From: Candidatus Hydrogenedentota bacterium
Lineage (GTDB): Bacteria; UBA8481; J006
DNA: 23,275 bases
Direction: 5' to 3'
NCBI GenBank assembly: GCA_003697085.1
Contig: RFFU01000022.1
Span: 1-23,275 of the forward strand
Part shown: piece by piece, positions 1-8,189 of the stretch
Numbering within the stretch: position 1 is the stretch's first letter
How the letters are laid out: every line of letters starts with the position of its first letter
The notes under the pieces: model-generated
What the model saw: only the letters and a program-made list of their open reading frames with translations
Told to the model about the DNA's origin: nothing
The model's database searches: none
Made by a program: the position numbers and the translations under genes

Positions 1-329
1 ACGCGCGGCCGGTCTTTCCTATCTTGGCGAGCATATCCGTAGTAGGGTATCACGGCCGTTATCCGGCTCGCGGAAGCCCTTCGGGCCGCGTCGATCATCA
101 CCAGCAGTTCCATCAAGTTTTGATTAACGGGGCGGCACGTCGACTGAATGAGGAAGCAATCGACCCCCCGTATGTTCTCCTCGATCCGCACTCGGCTCTC
201 TCCGTCGGAGAAGGTTCCCACGTCGACCTGTCCCAGGGGCATTCCGAGGTATTCGGCGATCTCCTCCGCCAGTCCGGGATTCGAGCGCCCCGCGAGAAGT
301 CGGATTCCACTTCCGCTTTCCGCCGTCAT
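1..329 (-). CDS. prs: Ribose-phosphate pyrophosphokinase, N-terminal part (runs off the left edge)
   Basis: This is the first 109 codons of PRPP synthetase, which makes 5-phosphoribosyl 1-pyrophosphate from ribose 5-phosphate and ATP for purine, pyrimidine, histidine, tryptophan and NAD synthesis. The reading frame starts [20 protein letters not shown] and contains the family landmarks [19 protein letters not shown] (substrate-binding loop) and [15 protein letters not shown], the conserved ATP/Mg loop. The start ATG is at 327-329, with GAGGCGG just upstream. It begins 12 bases after the glmU-like stop codon, so the two form an operon; glmU-prs is a common pairing in bacteria. The C-terminal two thirds, including the PRPP-binding motif, lie outside the window. 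Identification is firm; the rest of the protein cannot be judged. Confidence 0.93.
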   Translation of the reverse strand, partial: MTAESGSGIRLLAGRSNPGLAEEIAEYLGMPLGQVDVGTFSDGESRVRIEENIRGVDCFLIQSTCRPVNQNLMELLVMIDAARRASASRITAVIPYYGYARQDRKDRPR

Positions 330-341
330 AACCGCCTCAGT

Positions 342-1184
342 TTACTTCCGCGCCGCACGGGTGGCAAGGATTCGCCGAACGGCCTCGAGTTGTTCGGGGG
401 TGTTGACACCGCGCACCTCGTCCACGTCGTCAACCGCGATTCCAACCACCCGCTTCCCTTCGTCCGCCAAAAACCGCACGACTTCGGTCAAATAATACTC
501 CCCCTGAGCGTTGTCGCACCCGATCCGCGGGAGTGTTTCGAGGAGGTCTCGGCAGCGAAAAACATACGTCCCCGAATTCACCTCGCGAATTTGCCTTTCC
601 CGCTCGGTGGCATCCCTTTCCTCCACGATCCCTGTAATATCGCCGTTTGCGTTGCGCAGGATTCTTCCGTATCCCGCGGGGTCATCAAGAAACATTGTCA
701 AGACAGCAGCAGGAACATCTTCCTTGAGGCGGAGAGAAACGAGGGACCGCAGCGTGGCCGGTCGAAGACATGGAACGTCTCCGCAGAGGACGAGCACGCT
801 CTCCAAATCGGCGATGAGAGGCGCAGCCTGAAGAACCGCGTGGCCGGTACCGAGACGTTCCTTCTGAACGACACAGACGAAACCGTCGAGATATTTCCGT
901 TTTTCTTCGGCGGTCATTTCCGGACCGATAACAGCGACAAGAAGGTCGGCACCGGCGCGGCGAGCCGCGTCGCCGACCCACCCGATCAGGGCCCTCCCGC
1001 AGGCTTCGAGGAGCACCTTGGGCCGATCCGCACCCATTCTCACCCCCTTGCCGGCCGCCAAAATTACGGCCGCCAACCGTTCCGCCGCCATTGTTACAAT
1101 CTCCCTCATCCGGTATAGGTTTCGACGGCGGTTCCCCCTTCTCCCCATCAACGTCTCGCCGTCTGGAAGAGGCGTATTTTCCAC
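342..1184 (-). CDS. glmU: GlmU-like UDP-sugar pyrophosphorylase (nucleotidyltransferase domain only)
   Basis: A nucleotidyltransferase of the GlmU N-terminal type, expected to form UDP-N-acetylglucosamine from UTP and GlcNAc-1-phosphate for cell-wall precursors. Visible motifs are LAAVILAAGKGVRMGADRPK (nucleotide-binding loop), QKERLGTGHAVLQA, VLCGDVPCLRPATL, GYGRILRN and EVNSGTYVF. The protein ends right after this domain (VRGVNTPEQLEAV), so the left-handed beta-helix acetyltransferase half of a normal 450-aa GlmU is missing; acetylation would need another enzyme, or the substrate may be another sugar phosphate. Start choice is open. The GTG at 1184 has an excellent AAAGGAGGT Shine-Dalgarno site but adds a 31-residue Arg-rich leader unlike the family. 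The ATG at 1091 has AGGGAG upstream and gives the family-typical start MAAERLAAVILAAGKG (249 aa). It is cotranscribed with prs. Confidence 0.88.
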   Translation of the reverse strand: MENTPLPDGETLMGRRGNRRRNLYRMREIVTMAAERLAAVILAAGKGVRMGADRPKVLLEACGRALIGWVGDAARRAGADLLVAVIGPEMTAEEKRKYLDGFVCVVQKERLGTGHAVLQAAPLIADLESVLVLCGDVPCLRPATLRSLVSLRLKEDVPAAVLTMFLDDPAGYGRILRNANGDITGIVEERDATERERQIREVNSGTYVFRCRDLLETLPRIGCDNAQGEYYLTEVVRFLADEGKRVVGIAVDDVDEVRGVNTPEQLEAVRRILATRAARK

Positions 1185-1190
1185 GCTCTC

Positions 1191-1198
1191 ACCTCCTT
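1191..1198 (-). promoter_or_regulatory. Strong Shine-Dalgarno site for the glmU-like gene
   Basis: On the minus strand the sequence reads AAAGGAGGTGAGAGC followed by GTG at 1184, an optimal match and spacing. The same GGAGGTGAGAGC string precedes the flagellin ATG at 22756, which suggests a real ribosome binding site here. It is the main argument for the upstream GTG start. Confidence 0.6.
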
Positions 1199-1252
1199 TA
1201 CAAGCGCTTTTCGTAAGATTCCCGTCTCCATCGTGAATTTGTTTTGCTTCTT

Positions 1253-1276
1253 CCCCGCCCACGGAAGGTGGCGGGG
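1253..1276. other. GC-rich hairpin between divergent glmU and queE
   Basis: CCCCGCCCAC and GTGGCGGGG form a near-perfect stem (one bulged C) around the loop GGAAG. It lacks a following T-run on either strand, so it is not a typical intrinsic terminator. It lies in the leader side of the glmU-like gene. The rest of the 1185-1498 gap holds the repeat at 1286-1408 and the presumed queE promoter. Confidence 0.45.
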
Positions 1277-1285
1277 GACGCGGCC

Positions 1286-1408
1286 AAAAATGGGCATCTT
1301 TTGCCGGATCGTGTCGGTCCACTGATGGGCGAAACTCCGCTTCGGGAGCCGAAAGGTGGGGTCCTCTACGAACCCGTTTTTGCAGGCGAGATGCCTACGC
1401 TCCCAGGA
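1286..1408 (+). repeat. Dispersed intergenic repeat, copy 1
   Basis: This stretch begins CAAAAATGGGCATCTTTTGC and ends with the hairpin GCAGGCGagaTGCCTAC plus GCTCCCAGGA. A second copy at 3363-3508 shares the opening AAAAATGGGCA(T/C)CTTTTGC, the middle part around CCACT...GAGCGAAAC or ATGGGCGAAAC, the segment CTACGA(A/G)CCCGTTTTTGCAGGC and the closing GCTCCCAGGA. Both are in the same orientation and lie between genes. No coding potential is apparent. Confidence 0.65.
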
Positions 1409-1498
1409 TGGCCTGTCTACCGAAATTTGACCCTGTCCACAATTTGCCATGCCCCCACAGTGGCGTTCCGGTGGTCTCTCCTTTACAATCCCGCCCTT

Positions 1499-2197
1499 AT
1501 GAAGAAGAAAGACAACACGATTCTGATTGCGGAACTCTACACGAGTCTTCAAGGGGAGACCCGTTTCGTGGGGTTGCCGTCGTTCTTTATTCGAACCGCC
1601 GGCTGTCCGCTGCGCTGTTCGTGGTGCGACAGCCCTCACGCCTTCTCCGGTGGAAAACGTATGACGATCCGCGAAATCGTTGCGCAATCTCTTTCCGGCC
1701 CCGAATTCGTCACGGTCACCGGAGGCGAACCGCTCGTCCAAGGCGCCGTCCCTCGCCTTCTTTCCCGTTTGATCGAGGCGAAAAAGTCTGTTCTGCTCGA
1801 GACATCCGGCGCTTTTTCGATCGCGGATCTCCCCCCTGAGATCATCGTGATCCTCGATTGGAAGGGACAGTCCAGCGGGGAAGCCGATCGGATGCTCAAA
1901 GACAATCTTTCCCGCTTGCGGCCTCACGATGAATTGAAGTTTGTCATCGCAACGGAGGAAGACTACCGCGACGCAAGGGAACTTCTTCGATCCGAATCGC
2001 TCCACCGACGGTGTCACGTTACGTTTTCCTGGGCCTTCCCGCCTCCCGATCCCCATCCGCTCAAACCGTTTCCCAAAGAGCAGCGGCGGATTTCCTTGGC
2101 GGAACTAGCCGGCCGGATACTCGAAGACCGATTGCCGGTGAGAATGATCCCTCAAGTACACAAATTTGTATGGCCGGAAGAGGGAAGCGGCCGTTGA
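1499..2197 (+). CDS. queE: 7-carboxy-7-deazaguanine synthase (radical SAM)
   Basis: QueE rearranges 6-carboxy-tetrahydropterin to 7-carboxy-7-deazaguanine, a step of queuosine (preQ0) synthesis. The 232-aa protein has the N-terminal substrate signature ELYTSLQGETRFVGLPSFFI, a compact CX3CX2C cluster motif at C36, C40 and C43 (GCPLRCSWC), and the SAM-binding TGGEP at residues 74-78. It ends in the family-typical PQVHKFVWPE. The start is ATG 1499; frames further upstream run through a repeat and are not conserved. No Shine-Dalgarno site is visible; a TACAAT at 1484-1489 sits 9 nt before the ATG, so the mRNA may have almost no leader. No other queuosine gene is in the window. It is convergent with the TrpD2-like gene, with 16 bp between the two stop codons. 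Confidence 0.93.
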   Translation: MKKKDNTILIAELYTSLQGETRFVGLPSFFIRTAGCPLRCSWCDSPHAFSGGKRMTIREIVAQSLSGPEFVTVTGGEPLVQGAVPRLLSRLIEAKKSVLLETSGAFSIADLPPEIIVILDWKGQSSGEADRMLKDNLSRLRPHDELKFVIATEEDYRDARELLRSESLHRRCHVTFSWAFPPPDPHPLKPFPKEQRRISLAELAGRILEDRLPVRMIPQVHKFVWPEEGSGR

Positions 2198-2213
2198 AAA
2201 ATACATCCCGTAC

Positions 2214-3296
2214 TTATTCCTCCCGCCCGCGGCGGCGCCACTCCGACAGGGCCGTCCAGGCGGCCCCGCTCGTCAAGGACGCCCGTGCCAGTTCCAGCCC
2301 CTCTTCCCAGCCGGAAACAATTCTTCCGACGTGAAGCAGAACCGCGGCGTTGGCCAGAACGAGATCACGATAGGCCTCGGAAACGGTTCCACCGGTGAGG
2401 AGAAGTTCCGTGCTCCGAGCGCTTTCACTCGACAACTGTTCCATCGTGACCGCCGAACTGCGAATCTCCTCCGTCCTGGCCGCAATTCCGAGTTCCCGAA
2501 GGTCAATGTCGTATGTTCGGATTCCGTTCATTGCTTTTTCGTAAAAGCGCGTCACACCGCCCCCGATCTCCGTCGCTCCCTCGACACCCTCGGCGATGAC
2601 CACTCGCTCGAATCCCAACCGCCGCGCCGAACCCGCGGCTTCGCAGACGCGTTCGCCGAAGGGTCGATGGAAAACGCTGCCGAAATGAACCGAGACTCCA
2701 AGCGGATTCAAAAGGGGTTCGATCGTATTGAGAAAGGTGCGCTTGACCACCGCATCACGGATCGGGAGAAGTTCCTTCCAAACAGGGCAGGCGATCGCCA
2801 GATCGACAAAGCCGACACCGCAGGAACTGATATCGACGGCACTCGAAGCCAGTTTTCTTCGCGTCTCGATCCCTAACGCCCGCAAAACCGCTCCGGGAGT
2901 CACTCCTCGCTTCGGAGGAACGTTGTCCGCGCCGACGAAGACGATTCCCGCTCCGGCTCCCGCCGCCACGAGAGCCGCCGGAACGGAAAGGATCAGGGTC
3001 CGGTTCTTCCCGTCGAAGGCTCCGCCGATGTCGATGACATTATCAAGCCGAATCTCCGGGCGCGTAATCCGAGAAGCGAATGCATCGGCGAAAGCGGCCA
3101 GTTCTTCCGCGGTCGGGCCTTTCCACCGCATCGCCATCAGAAACGCTCCCAACGTCGCCGGTTCGTAATCCCCCGAAAGGATGACGTCCATCGCCTCGAA
3201 GGCTTCCTCGTATTCGAGGTCCTTTGATCCACGTGGTCCGACACCGATCCGCTTCAGAAACGACTTAAGACGATTTCGCGAGTTTCTCATCCCCAT
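2214..3296 (-). CDS. TrpD2/YbiB-like phosphoribosyltransferase-fold protein
   Basis: A 360-aa member of the anthranilate phosphoribosyltransferase / nucleoside phosphorylase (glycosyltransferase family 3) fold. Residues about 25-80 form the small helical domain (ILSGDYEPATLGAFLMAMR), then comes the alpha/beta domain with DIGGAFDGKNRTLILSVPAA, NVPPKRGVTPGAVLRALGIE and RTFLNTIEPLLNPLG. Genuine TrpD has GTGGD and a glycine-rich PRPP loop; here GTGGD is replaced by GGAFDGKNRT. This matches the TrpD2/YbiB branch, whose E. coli member binds nucleic acid rather than making tryptophan (family knowledge). No trp genes are nearby. Two starts are possible, ATG 3296 and ATG 3290, neither with a strong Shine-Dalgarno site. 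The substrate or ligand is unknown. Confidence 0.8.
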   Translation of the reverse strand: MGMRNSRNRLKSFLKRIGVGPRGSKDLEYEEAFEAMDVILSGDYEPATLGAFLMAMRWKGPTAEELAAFADAFASRITRPEIRLDNVIDIGGAFDGKNRTLILSVPAALVAAGAGAGIVFVGADNVPPKRGVTPGAVLRALGIETRRKLASSAVDISSCGVGFVDLAIACPVWKELLPIRDAVVKRTFLNTIEPLLNPLGVSVHFGSVFHRPFGERVCEAAGSARRLGFERVVIAEGVEGATEIGGGVTRFYEKAMNGIRTYDIDLRELGIAARTEEIRSSAVTMEQLSSESARSTELLLTGGTVSEAYRDLVLANAAVLLHVGRIVSGWEEGLELARASLTSGAAWTALSEWRRRGREE

Positions 3297-3362
3297 CCCG
3301 ATCCGAAGGTGAGTCTAATCCAAACGAGAAAGAAGACAAAGCGTTTTCCAGGGTACCCGGCG

Positions 3363-3508
3363 AAAAATGGGCACCTTTTGCGGAATCACATCAGACCACT
3401 CCTGAGCGAAACCCTGCTAATGATCGGGGCGGCCGAAATGTAAACTTCTACGAGCCCGTTTTTGCAGGCAAGAACCTGCCTGCAGGCAAGATGCCTGCGC
3501 TCCCAGGA
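3363..3508 (+). repeat. Dispersed intergenic repeat, copy 2, with two hairpin units
   Basis: This copy corresponds to 1286-1408 but carries an extra hairpin unit. GCAGGcaagaaCCTGC at 3464-3478 is followed at once by GCAGGCAagaTGCCTGC at 3482-3498 and then GCTCCCAGGA. The element fills most of the 222-bp gap between the XerC/D-type gene stop and the TrpD2-like gene start and would be transcribed with either. Confidence 0.65.
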
Positions 3509-3518
3509 AGGACTCCCT

Positions 3519-4541
3519 TTATGCGCTCCGACCTTTCGCGTGATTCGACTTGGAAGGAGCGACTTCCTTTTGTGACGCCTTTCTTCTTCCGCCCCGGGGA
3601 TGGAATTCTTCCACGACCTTCTTGAGTCGTTTTCGGGAGACGGAGGTATAGATCTGCGTTGTGGAGATATTTGCGTGGCCGAGCATTTCTTGGACGCTCC
3701 GCAGATCCGCTTCCCCCTCGATCAGATGGGTCGCGAAGGCGTGACGAAAGGAATGCGGCGAGACCTTGATTCCCGCGTTGCGGGCGGCGGCCTTCACCAT
3801 CAACCACACGGCCTGCCGGCTCAATCTCCCCCCCCGCGCATTGAGGAAGAGGTAGCCGGGATCCATCCGTTTGCGGAGAAAGCGGGGACGCACCTCCACG
3901 AGATAGCGGCCGATCCATTCGATCGCGCACCGCCCCAACGGCACGAACCGTTCCTTCCGCCCCTTGCCTCGAACCTTCAAAAGGTGCTCGTCGATCGAGA
4001 CGTCCCGACAGCGCAAACCGATCACTTCGGAAACCCGCAGGCCCGAACTGTAGAGGGTTTCGAGAATGGCCCGATCTCGAATCCCGGAGGGCTTCGTCAG
4101 ATCGACCGCCTCCAGAATCCGCTCCACTTGCTCCACGGAAGGAGAACGCGGAAGCGGAGGACGAATCCGCGGCCCCTCCAGTTCCTCAACGGGCGGTTCC
4201 CCGTATCCAAACTCGGTGAAGACGAAGCGGAAGAAGGTCTTCATCGCGGACAAGGCGCGCGCGACGCTTCGCGCCGAAAGGCCGTCCGCAGTCAGTTCTC
4301 TCACCGCTTCCTGAATATCGGAGCGCCGCACCGCCGCCGCGCTTCGTTTCTTTTTCTCGAGAAAAAAGACCGCCGCACGCGAGAGATCGCGGATGTAATT
4401 TTCGACCGTATGCGGGGAGAGATTTCGTTCCACCTCCAAATACGTTCGGAAGGCTTCGAGTTCCTTCCTCCACTCCGGAGCTGGAACAACGACGATACTC
4501 TGCCCCCTTTCCGCAGGCCCCCGCCGCCCGCGGTTCTTCAC
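3519..4541 (-). CDS. Tyrosine recombinase of the XerC/XerD type
   Basis: A site-specific recombinase that probably resolves chromosome dimers at dif with a second Xer protein; a role in element mobility cannot be excluded. The N-terminal SAM-like core-binding domain spans about residues 22-112 (FRTYLEVERNLSPHTVENYI). The catalytic domain carries the complete set R169 (SSGLRVSE), K193 (RGKGRKER), H263 and R266 (HSFRHAFATH), H289 (LGHANISTTQIY) and Y298. At 340 aa it is about 40 longer than typical XerC/D, from a 20-residue basic N-terminal leader and a Lys/Arg-rich tail. The start is GTG at 4541, which overlaps the MBL stop by 4 bp (GTGA). Xer genes usually do not sit behind a methyltransferase and an MBL hydrolase. 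XerC versus XerD cannot be decided from sequence alone. Confidence 0.9.
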   Translation of the reverse strand: MKNRGRRGPAERGQSIVVVPAPEWRKELEAFRTYLEVERNLSPHTVENYIRDLSRAAVFFLEKKKRSAAAVRRSDIQEAVRELTADGLSARSVARALSAMKTFFRFVFTEFGYGEPPVEELEGPRIRPPLPRSPSVEQVERILEAVDLTKPSGIRDRAILETLYSSGLRVSEVIGLRCRDVSIDEHLLKVRGKGRKERFVPLGRCAIEWIGRYLVEVRPRFLRKRMDPGYLFLNARGGRLSRQAVWLMVKAAARNAGIKVSPHSFRHAFATHLIEGEADLRSVQEMLGHANISTTQIYTSVSRKRLKKVVEEFHPRGGRRKASQKEVAPSKSNHAKGRSA

Positions 4542-5152
4542 ACCGCCCCCAGAAACGGGTTGAAGCGCCGTTCGGTTCCGACGGTCGTTCGCGGCCCGTG
4601 GCCGGGATACAAGGCGGTTTCATCAGGTAAAGCGAGAATCTTCTCGCGAATCGAACGCAGAAGAAGCGCGGAATCCGAGAAAGGGAGATCCGTCCGTCCG
4701 ATCGAACCGGCGAAGACGGTATCACCGCTGAAAGCGAAATCCCTTCCGAGCCAAATCACGTGAGCGGGAGAGTGTCCCGGTACGGCGACGACCTCGAGAA
4801 CCGTTCCTCCGATCTTCAACCGATATCCCTCCTCCACGACGGAATCGGCGGGGCGGCGCGTCATCGGCATTCCAAAAAAGGCCGAGAGATTCCGTTCTGG
4901 ATCCTCAAAGCCCCTCTCTTCTCCTCGAGGGGCCAGAACGGGAGCCCCCGTTGCGTCCCGCGCCTCGTCCACGCCGTAAATGTGGTCGAGGTGGGAATGC
5001 GTCACGAGGATCGCGCGCACCTTTCGCCCGGCAACCGGTCCTGCGAGTTCCGACCACGGCGCTCCCGGATCGAGAAGGATACATTCACGTTCGTCCCCGT
5101 AAAGATAGGTGTTCTCCTCGAAAGGCCCCCAGCAAATCGTCTCCAACCTCAT
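4538..5152 (-). CDS. MBL-fold metallohydrolase (glyoxalase II-like)
   Basis: A 204-aa cytoplasmic metallo-beta-lactamase-fold hydrolase. Metal ligands are visible in order: THSHLDH (H52, H54, D56, H57), PGHSPAH (H127), FSGDTVFAGSIGRTD (D144) and YPGHGP (H185). The opening CWGPFEENTYL and the GSIGRTDLP motif are typical of YcbL/GloB2-like enzymes that hydrolyse glutathione-type or other thioesters; the substrate is not certain. The start ATG at 5152 overlaps the methyltransferase stop (ATGA), and its own stop overlaps the recombinase GTG start, so all three should be translationally coupled. The frame is open for 62 codons upstream, but these overlap the methyltransferase and do not look like an MBL domain. 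Confidence 0.9.
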   Translation of the reverse strand: MRLETICWGPFEENTYLYGDERECILLDPGAPWSELAGPVAGRKVRAILVTHSHLDHIYGVDEARDATGAPVLAPRGEERGFEDPERNLSAFFGMPMTRRPADSVVEEGYRLKIGGTVLEVVAVPGHSPAHVIWLGRDFAFSGDTVFAGSIGRTDLPFSDSALLLRSIREKILALPDETALYPGHGPRTTVGTERRFNPFLGAV

Positions 5153-5814
5153 TCGGGTTCTCCCGTCGCGACAGCCTCGACGACATACGTCGGCGCCAGC
5201 CCTGGGATCCGGGAGACAAGCCATCCGATGAGATGCCTTCTTTGGAACCCGGTGTTGGGATCCGCGGGGGGACGAATGACCGGGTGGAATCGCACAGGCC
5301 GCCAACCGTTTTTTTCCAGCAGGCGCCGAAAATCCCATCTCGTGCTCGGTCGATAATCCATATCCACCCTCCTGAACCGACTCCGAGAACGAAGCGTCTT
5401 CAGAAAGACGATCGGGTTCAAGAGATTTCGAAAATCAACGACGATCTTTCGGGCGCCGCCTCGGCGAGCGCTCCTCAACCAAATCTCGGGGTGGTCCTGG
5501 TTGTGGAGCACATTGAGAAAGACAAGGGTTCCAACGCTTCCTCGGCGCAGCGGCAATCGTGTCGCGTCGCCGAGCACGAAACCGCGCTCCGGTAGAAGCC
5601 GCCGCGCCTCACGGAGCATTCCCTCCGAGAAGTCGATTCCGATCGCCGTTGGCACGGTAGTCTCCGCCAGGAAAAGGCCTTTTCCGCAACCAACCTCCAC
5701 GAATCTTTCCTCTCCCGACACAACGCGCGCCGCTACGATACGGTTCTCTTCCTCGATCGTCCATTTCAGGCCGTACGTCCGAGCGATTCGATCGAAGAAT
5801 TCCCTCTGATTCAT
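5149..5814 (-). CDS. Class I SAM-dependent methyltransferase
   Basis: A 221-aa Rossmann-fold methyltransferase, first gene of a three-gene overlapping unit. Motif I is FVEVGCGKGLFLAE (about residues 38-51), motif II ends GIDFSEGML (acidic D61), motif III is LGDATRLPL (D83) and the following strand is GTLVFLNVLHNQDHPE. These match the UbiE/Methyltransf_11 group, which acts on small molecules, lipids or quinones; the substrate cannot be named. The start ATG 5814 has AAAGGCGG 6 bases upstream. The C-terminal region (PRTRWDFRR-like, TGFQRRHLIGWL) is not one I recognise. It is divergent from the small ORF and the PII gene. Confidence 0.85.
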   Translation of the reverse strand: MNQREFFDRIARTYGLKWTIEEENRIVAARVVSGEERFVEVGCGKGLFLAETTVPTAIGIDFSEGMLREARRLLPERGFVLGDATRLPLRRGSVGTLVFLNVLHNQDHPEIWLRSARRGGARKIVVDFRNLLNPIVFLKTLRSRSRFRRVDMDYRPSTRWDFRRLLEKNGWRPVRFHPVIRPPADPNTGFQRRHLIGWLVSRIPGLAPTYVVEAVATGEPE

Positions 5815-5924
5815 TTTCTGCCGCCTTTCGTTTCTTCTTCCCCTTCATCCGCACCGCGGGCCGCTCTCCTGTTTCCCGCTTTTCCCATCAAGAAACGATC
5901 TCCTCCTGCCGATGCTTACGGGTG

Positions 5925-6477
<553 letters not shown>

Positions 6478-6624
6478 GCGTGGCGCCCCTCCCTTCTTTC
6501 CCATAAAATAATTCTGTCGGGATCCTCGGATACGGAATCCCGGAGGGAGAGAATCGGAACGCGCCCGAACGCCTGACGGAGATGAATTCCTTTCGCCGGC
6601 TTCGGGCCGGAAGGAGAGGAATCG

Positions 6625-8181
6625 ATGAGGAAAGGGAAGGCGTTTTCCGTTGCGGGCAAGTTGGCTTTGGGTGCGACGACTCTGGTTCTTGCGACGATCG
6701 CGGTTACGAGTTTTCTCCAGTACCGCCAACAGAGCGCGGCACTGGAGGCTTCGCAGGAACGTACCGCTTCCCTGCTGGCGACCTCCGTCTCCGTTCTCGC
6801 CGCACAGGACATCGTCAAGCGCGACATCGCCAATCTTTCCATCTCCCTCCGCCGGATCGCTCAAAACAACCCCAGCATAACGTGGATCGCCATCTTCGAT
6901 GCCAATCGAAAACTCCTCGCGCGCTATCCCGAACAGACGACGCGGGGATTGACGGAAAACATTCGGCCGATCGAACAGGAAATCCGCCATGGCCAGACCC
7001 GCTTTGGTTTCATCCAGATTCTCTTCGACGAGACGCCCCTGAAGGAGGCGCGGCGTTCCTTGATCCGCACGACGCTGATGACGGCCTTGATTCTCTTTCT
7101 CGCCGCGCTCTTCCTCACCCTCACCTGGGCGAAAATCTTTTCGAAGCCGATCGAAAACCTGGCGGAGGCCGCCGAGAAGGTCGGCGAGGGTGATTTGACG
7201 GTCCAGGTTCCGGTTCCGTCCCAGGACGAGATCGGGCTCCTTTCCGACCGCTTCAACAATATGGTCTCGCAGCTCAACGCCAGCCGAAAACGCCTCGAAC
7301 AAATGCTCAACGAACTCTCCACTCTCTACAGCGTTTCGCGTGTCATCAACTCCACCTCCGACCGTTCCGAAATCCTCAAACTCAATCTCGAAACGCTCGC
7401 CACGGGTTTCGGATTCTCTCCCGTGGCGATCCTGATCGAGCAGAATCGAACGTGGTCTCTGGCGGCTTGGCGCGGCGCCGATCCCGAAGCCCCCTCGCCT
7501 CTGAATACGGGGAAAGACGTCTCTCCCCTCGACCTTGACCGGTTGAATCTCAAAGGACTCATCGAGTCGGATTCCGTCGAGAAGGTGCTTCCCAATGCCT
7601 TTCCCCAAACCTGGGGATTCGAACCGGACAAGCCTTGCCTCGGCGTCACTCTGCGGTCCGGCTCGACCGTCGTCGGAATTCTCCTGGCGCAGGCCGCGGG
7701 AGAGAGCACGACCGAGGCGGACCAAATCCTCAGCGTCGTTGCCTCCCAAATCGCGCCGCCGATACTGATAAGCATCCTCACGGAAAAGGAGATGGAAAAG
7801 ATAACCAATCCGTACCGTTATATTGCACAGCGCATCGAGGCAATTCAAAAACGGGCTCTCGACTTCGGGGTTCCCGTTTCCGCGGTGGTCTTCGAAACGG
7901 AACGGGTCCCGGCCCCCGGACAGGCCGCGGAAACCGAGAAGGCCTTCGATGCTCTCGACCGCGCGTTTCGCAAAGAGTATCCGGAGACGGCGCTCGTCGT
8001 TCGATACGGACTGCGCCAATTCCTTGCGATCGTTCCGGGGTGGGACAAGGCGGAAGCCCGTCGCAGTCTGATGCGTGCGGAACTTCCGCATTCGGATTCT
8101 TTCACCACACGTCTTTTCACAATGCCGGACGACGCCCGTTCGGCGCAGGACCTCTTCGCGATCCTCGAGACGCGGGCCTGA
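6625..8181 (+). CDS. Membrane sensor: HAMP, GAF-like and degenerate GGDEF domains
   Basis: A 518-aa inner-membrane signalling protein. TM1 is at about residues 10-30, an extracytoplasmic sensor region at 31-147 and TM2 at 148-168. A HAMP domain (about 169-222) shows KPIENLAEAAEKVGEGDLTV and DEIGLLSDRFNNMV. A short coiled coil (222-240) leads to a GAF-like domain (about 245-380). Residues about 395-518 look like a GGDEF fold, with VPVSAVVFETER for the metal strand, FDALDRAFRKEYP, and VVRYGLRQFLAIVPG where active enzymes have RYGGDEF; the catalytic residues are lost. It probably acts as a non-catalytic receptor or nucleotide sensor. The ATG 6625 follows AAGGAGAGG. It lies 8 bases upstream of the FapA-like gene, so they form an operon. 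The domain assignment of the C-terminus is inference from motif spacing. Confidence 0.82.
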   Translation: MRKGKAFSVAGKLALGATTLVLATIAVTSFLQYRQQSAALEASQERTASLLATSVSVLAAQDIVKRDIANLSISLRRIAQNNPSITWIAIFDANRKLLARYPEQTTRGLTENIRPIEQEIRHGQTRFGFIQILFDETPLKEARRSLIRTTLMTALILFLAALFLTLTWAKIFSKPIENLAEAAEKVGEGDLTVQVPVPSQDEIGLLSDRFNNMVSQLNASRKRLEQMLNELSTLYSVSRVINSTSDRSEILKLNLETLATGFGFSPVAILIEQNRTWSLAAWRGADPEAPSPLNTGKDVSPLDLDRLNLKGLIESDSVEKVLPNAFPQTWGFEPDKPCLGVTLRSGSTVVGILLAQAAGESTTEADQILSVVASQIAPPILISILTEKEMEKITNPYRYIAQRIEAIQKRALDFGVPVSAVVFETERVPAPGQAAETEKAFDALDRAFRKEYPETALVVRYGLRQFLAIVPGWDKAEARRSLMRAELPHSDSFTTRLFTMPDDARSAQDLFAILETRA

Positions 8182-8189
8182 AGCACGCG

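Noticed and set aside
24-1118. A 364-codon open frame on the plus strand
   Set aside because: It is antisense to prs and the glmU-like gene, both of which have unmistakable family motifs.
1185-1498. preQ1 riboswitch upstream of queE
   Set aside because: The short preQ1-I aptamer pattern (CTAGC-type loop and A-rich tail) is not present, and the likely transcript has almost no leader.
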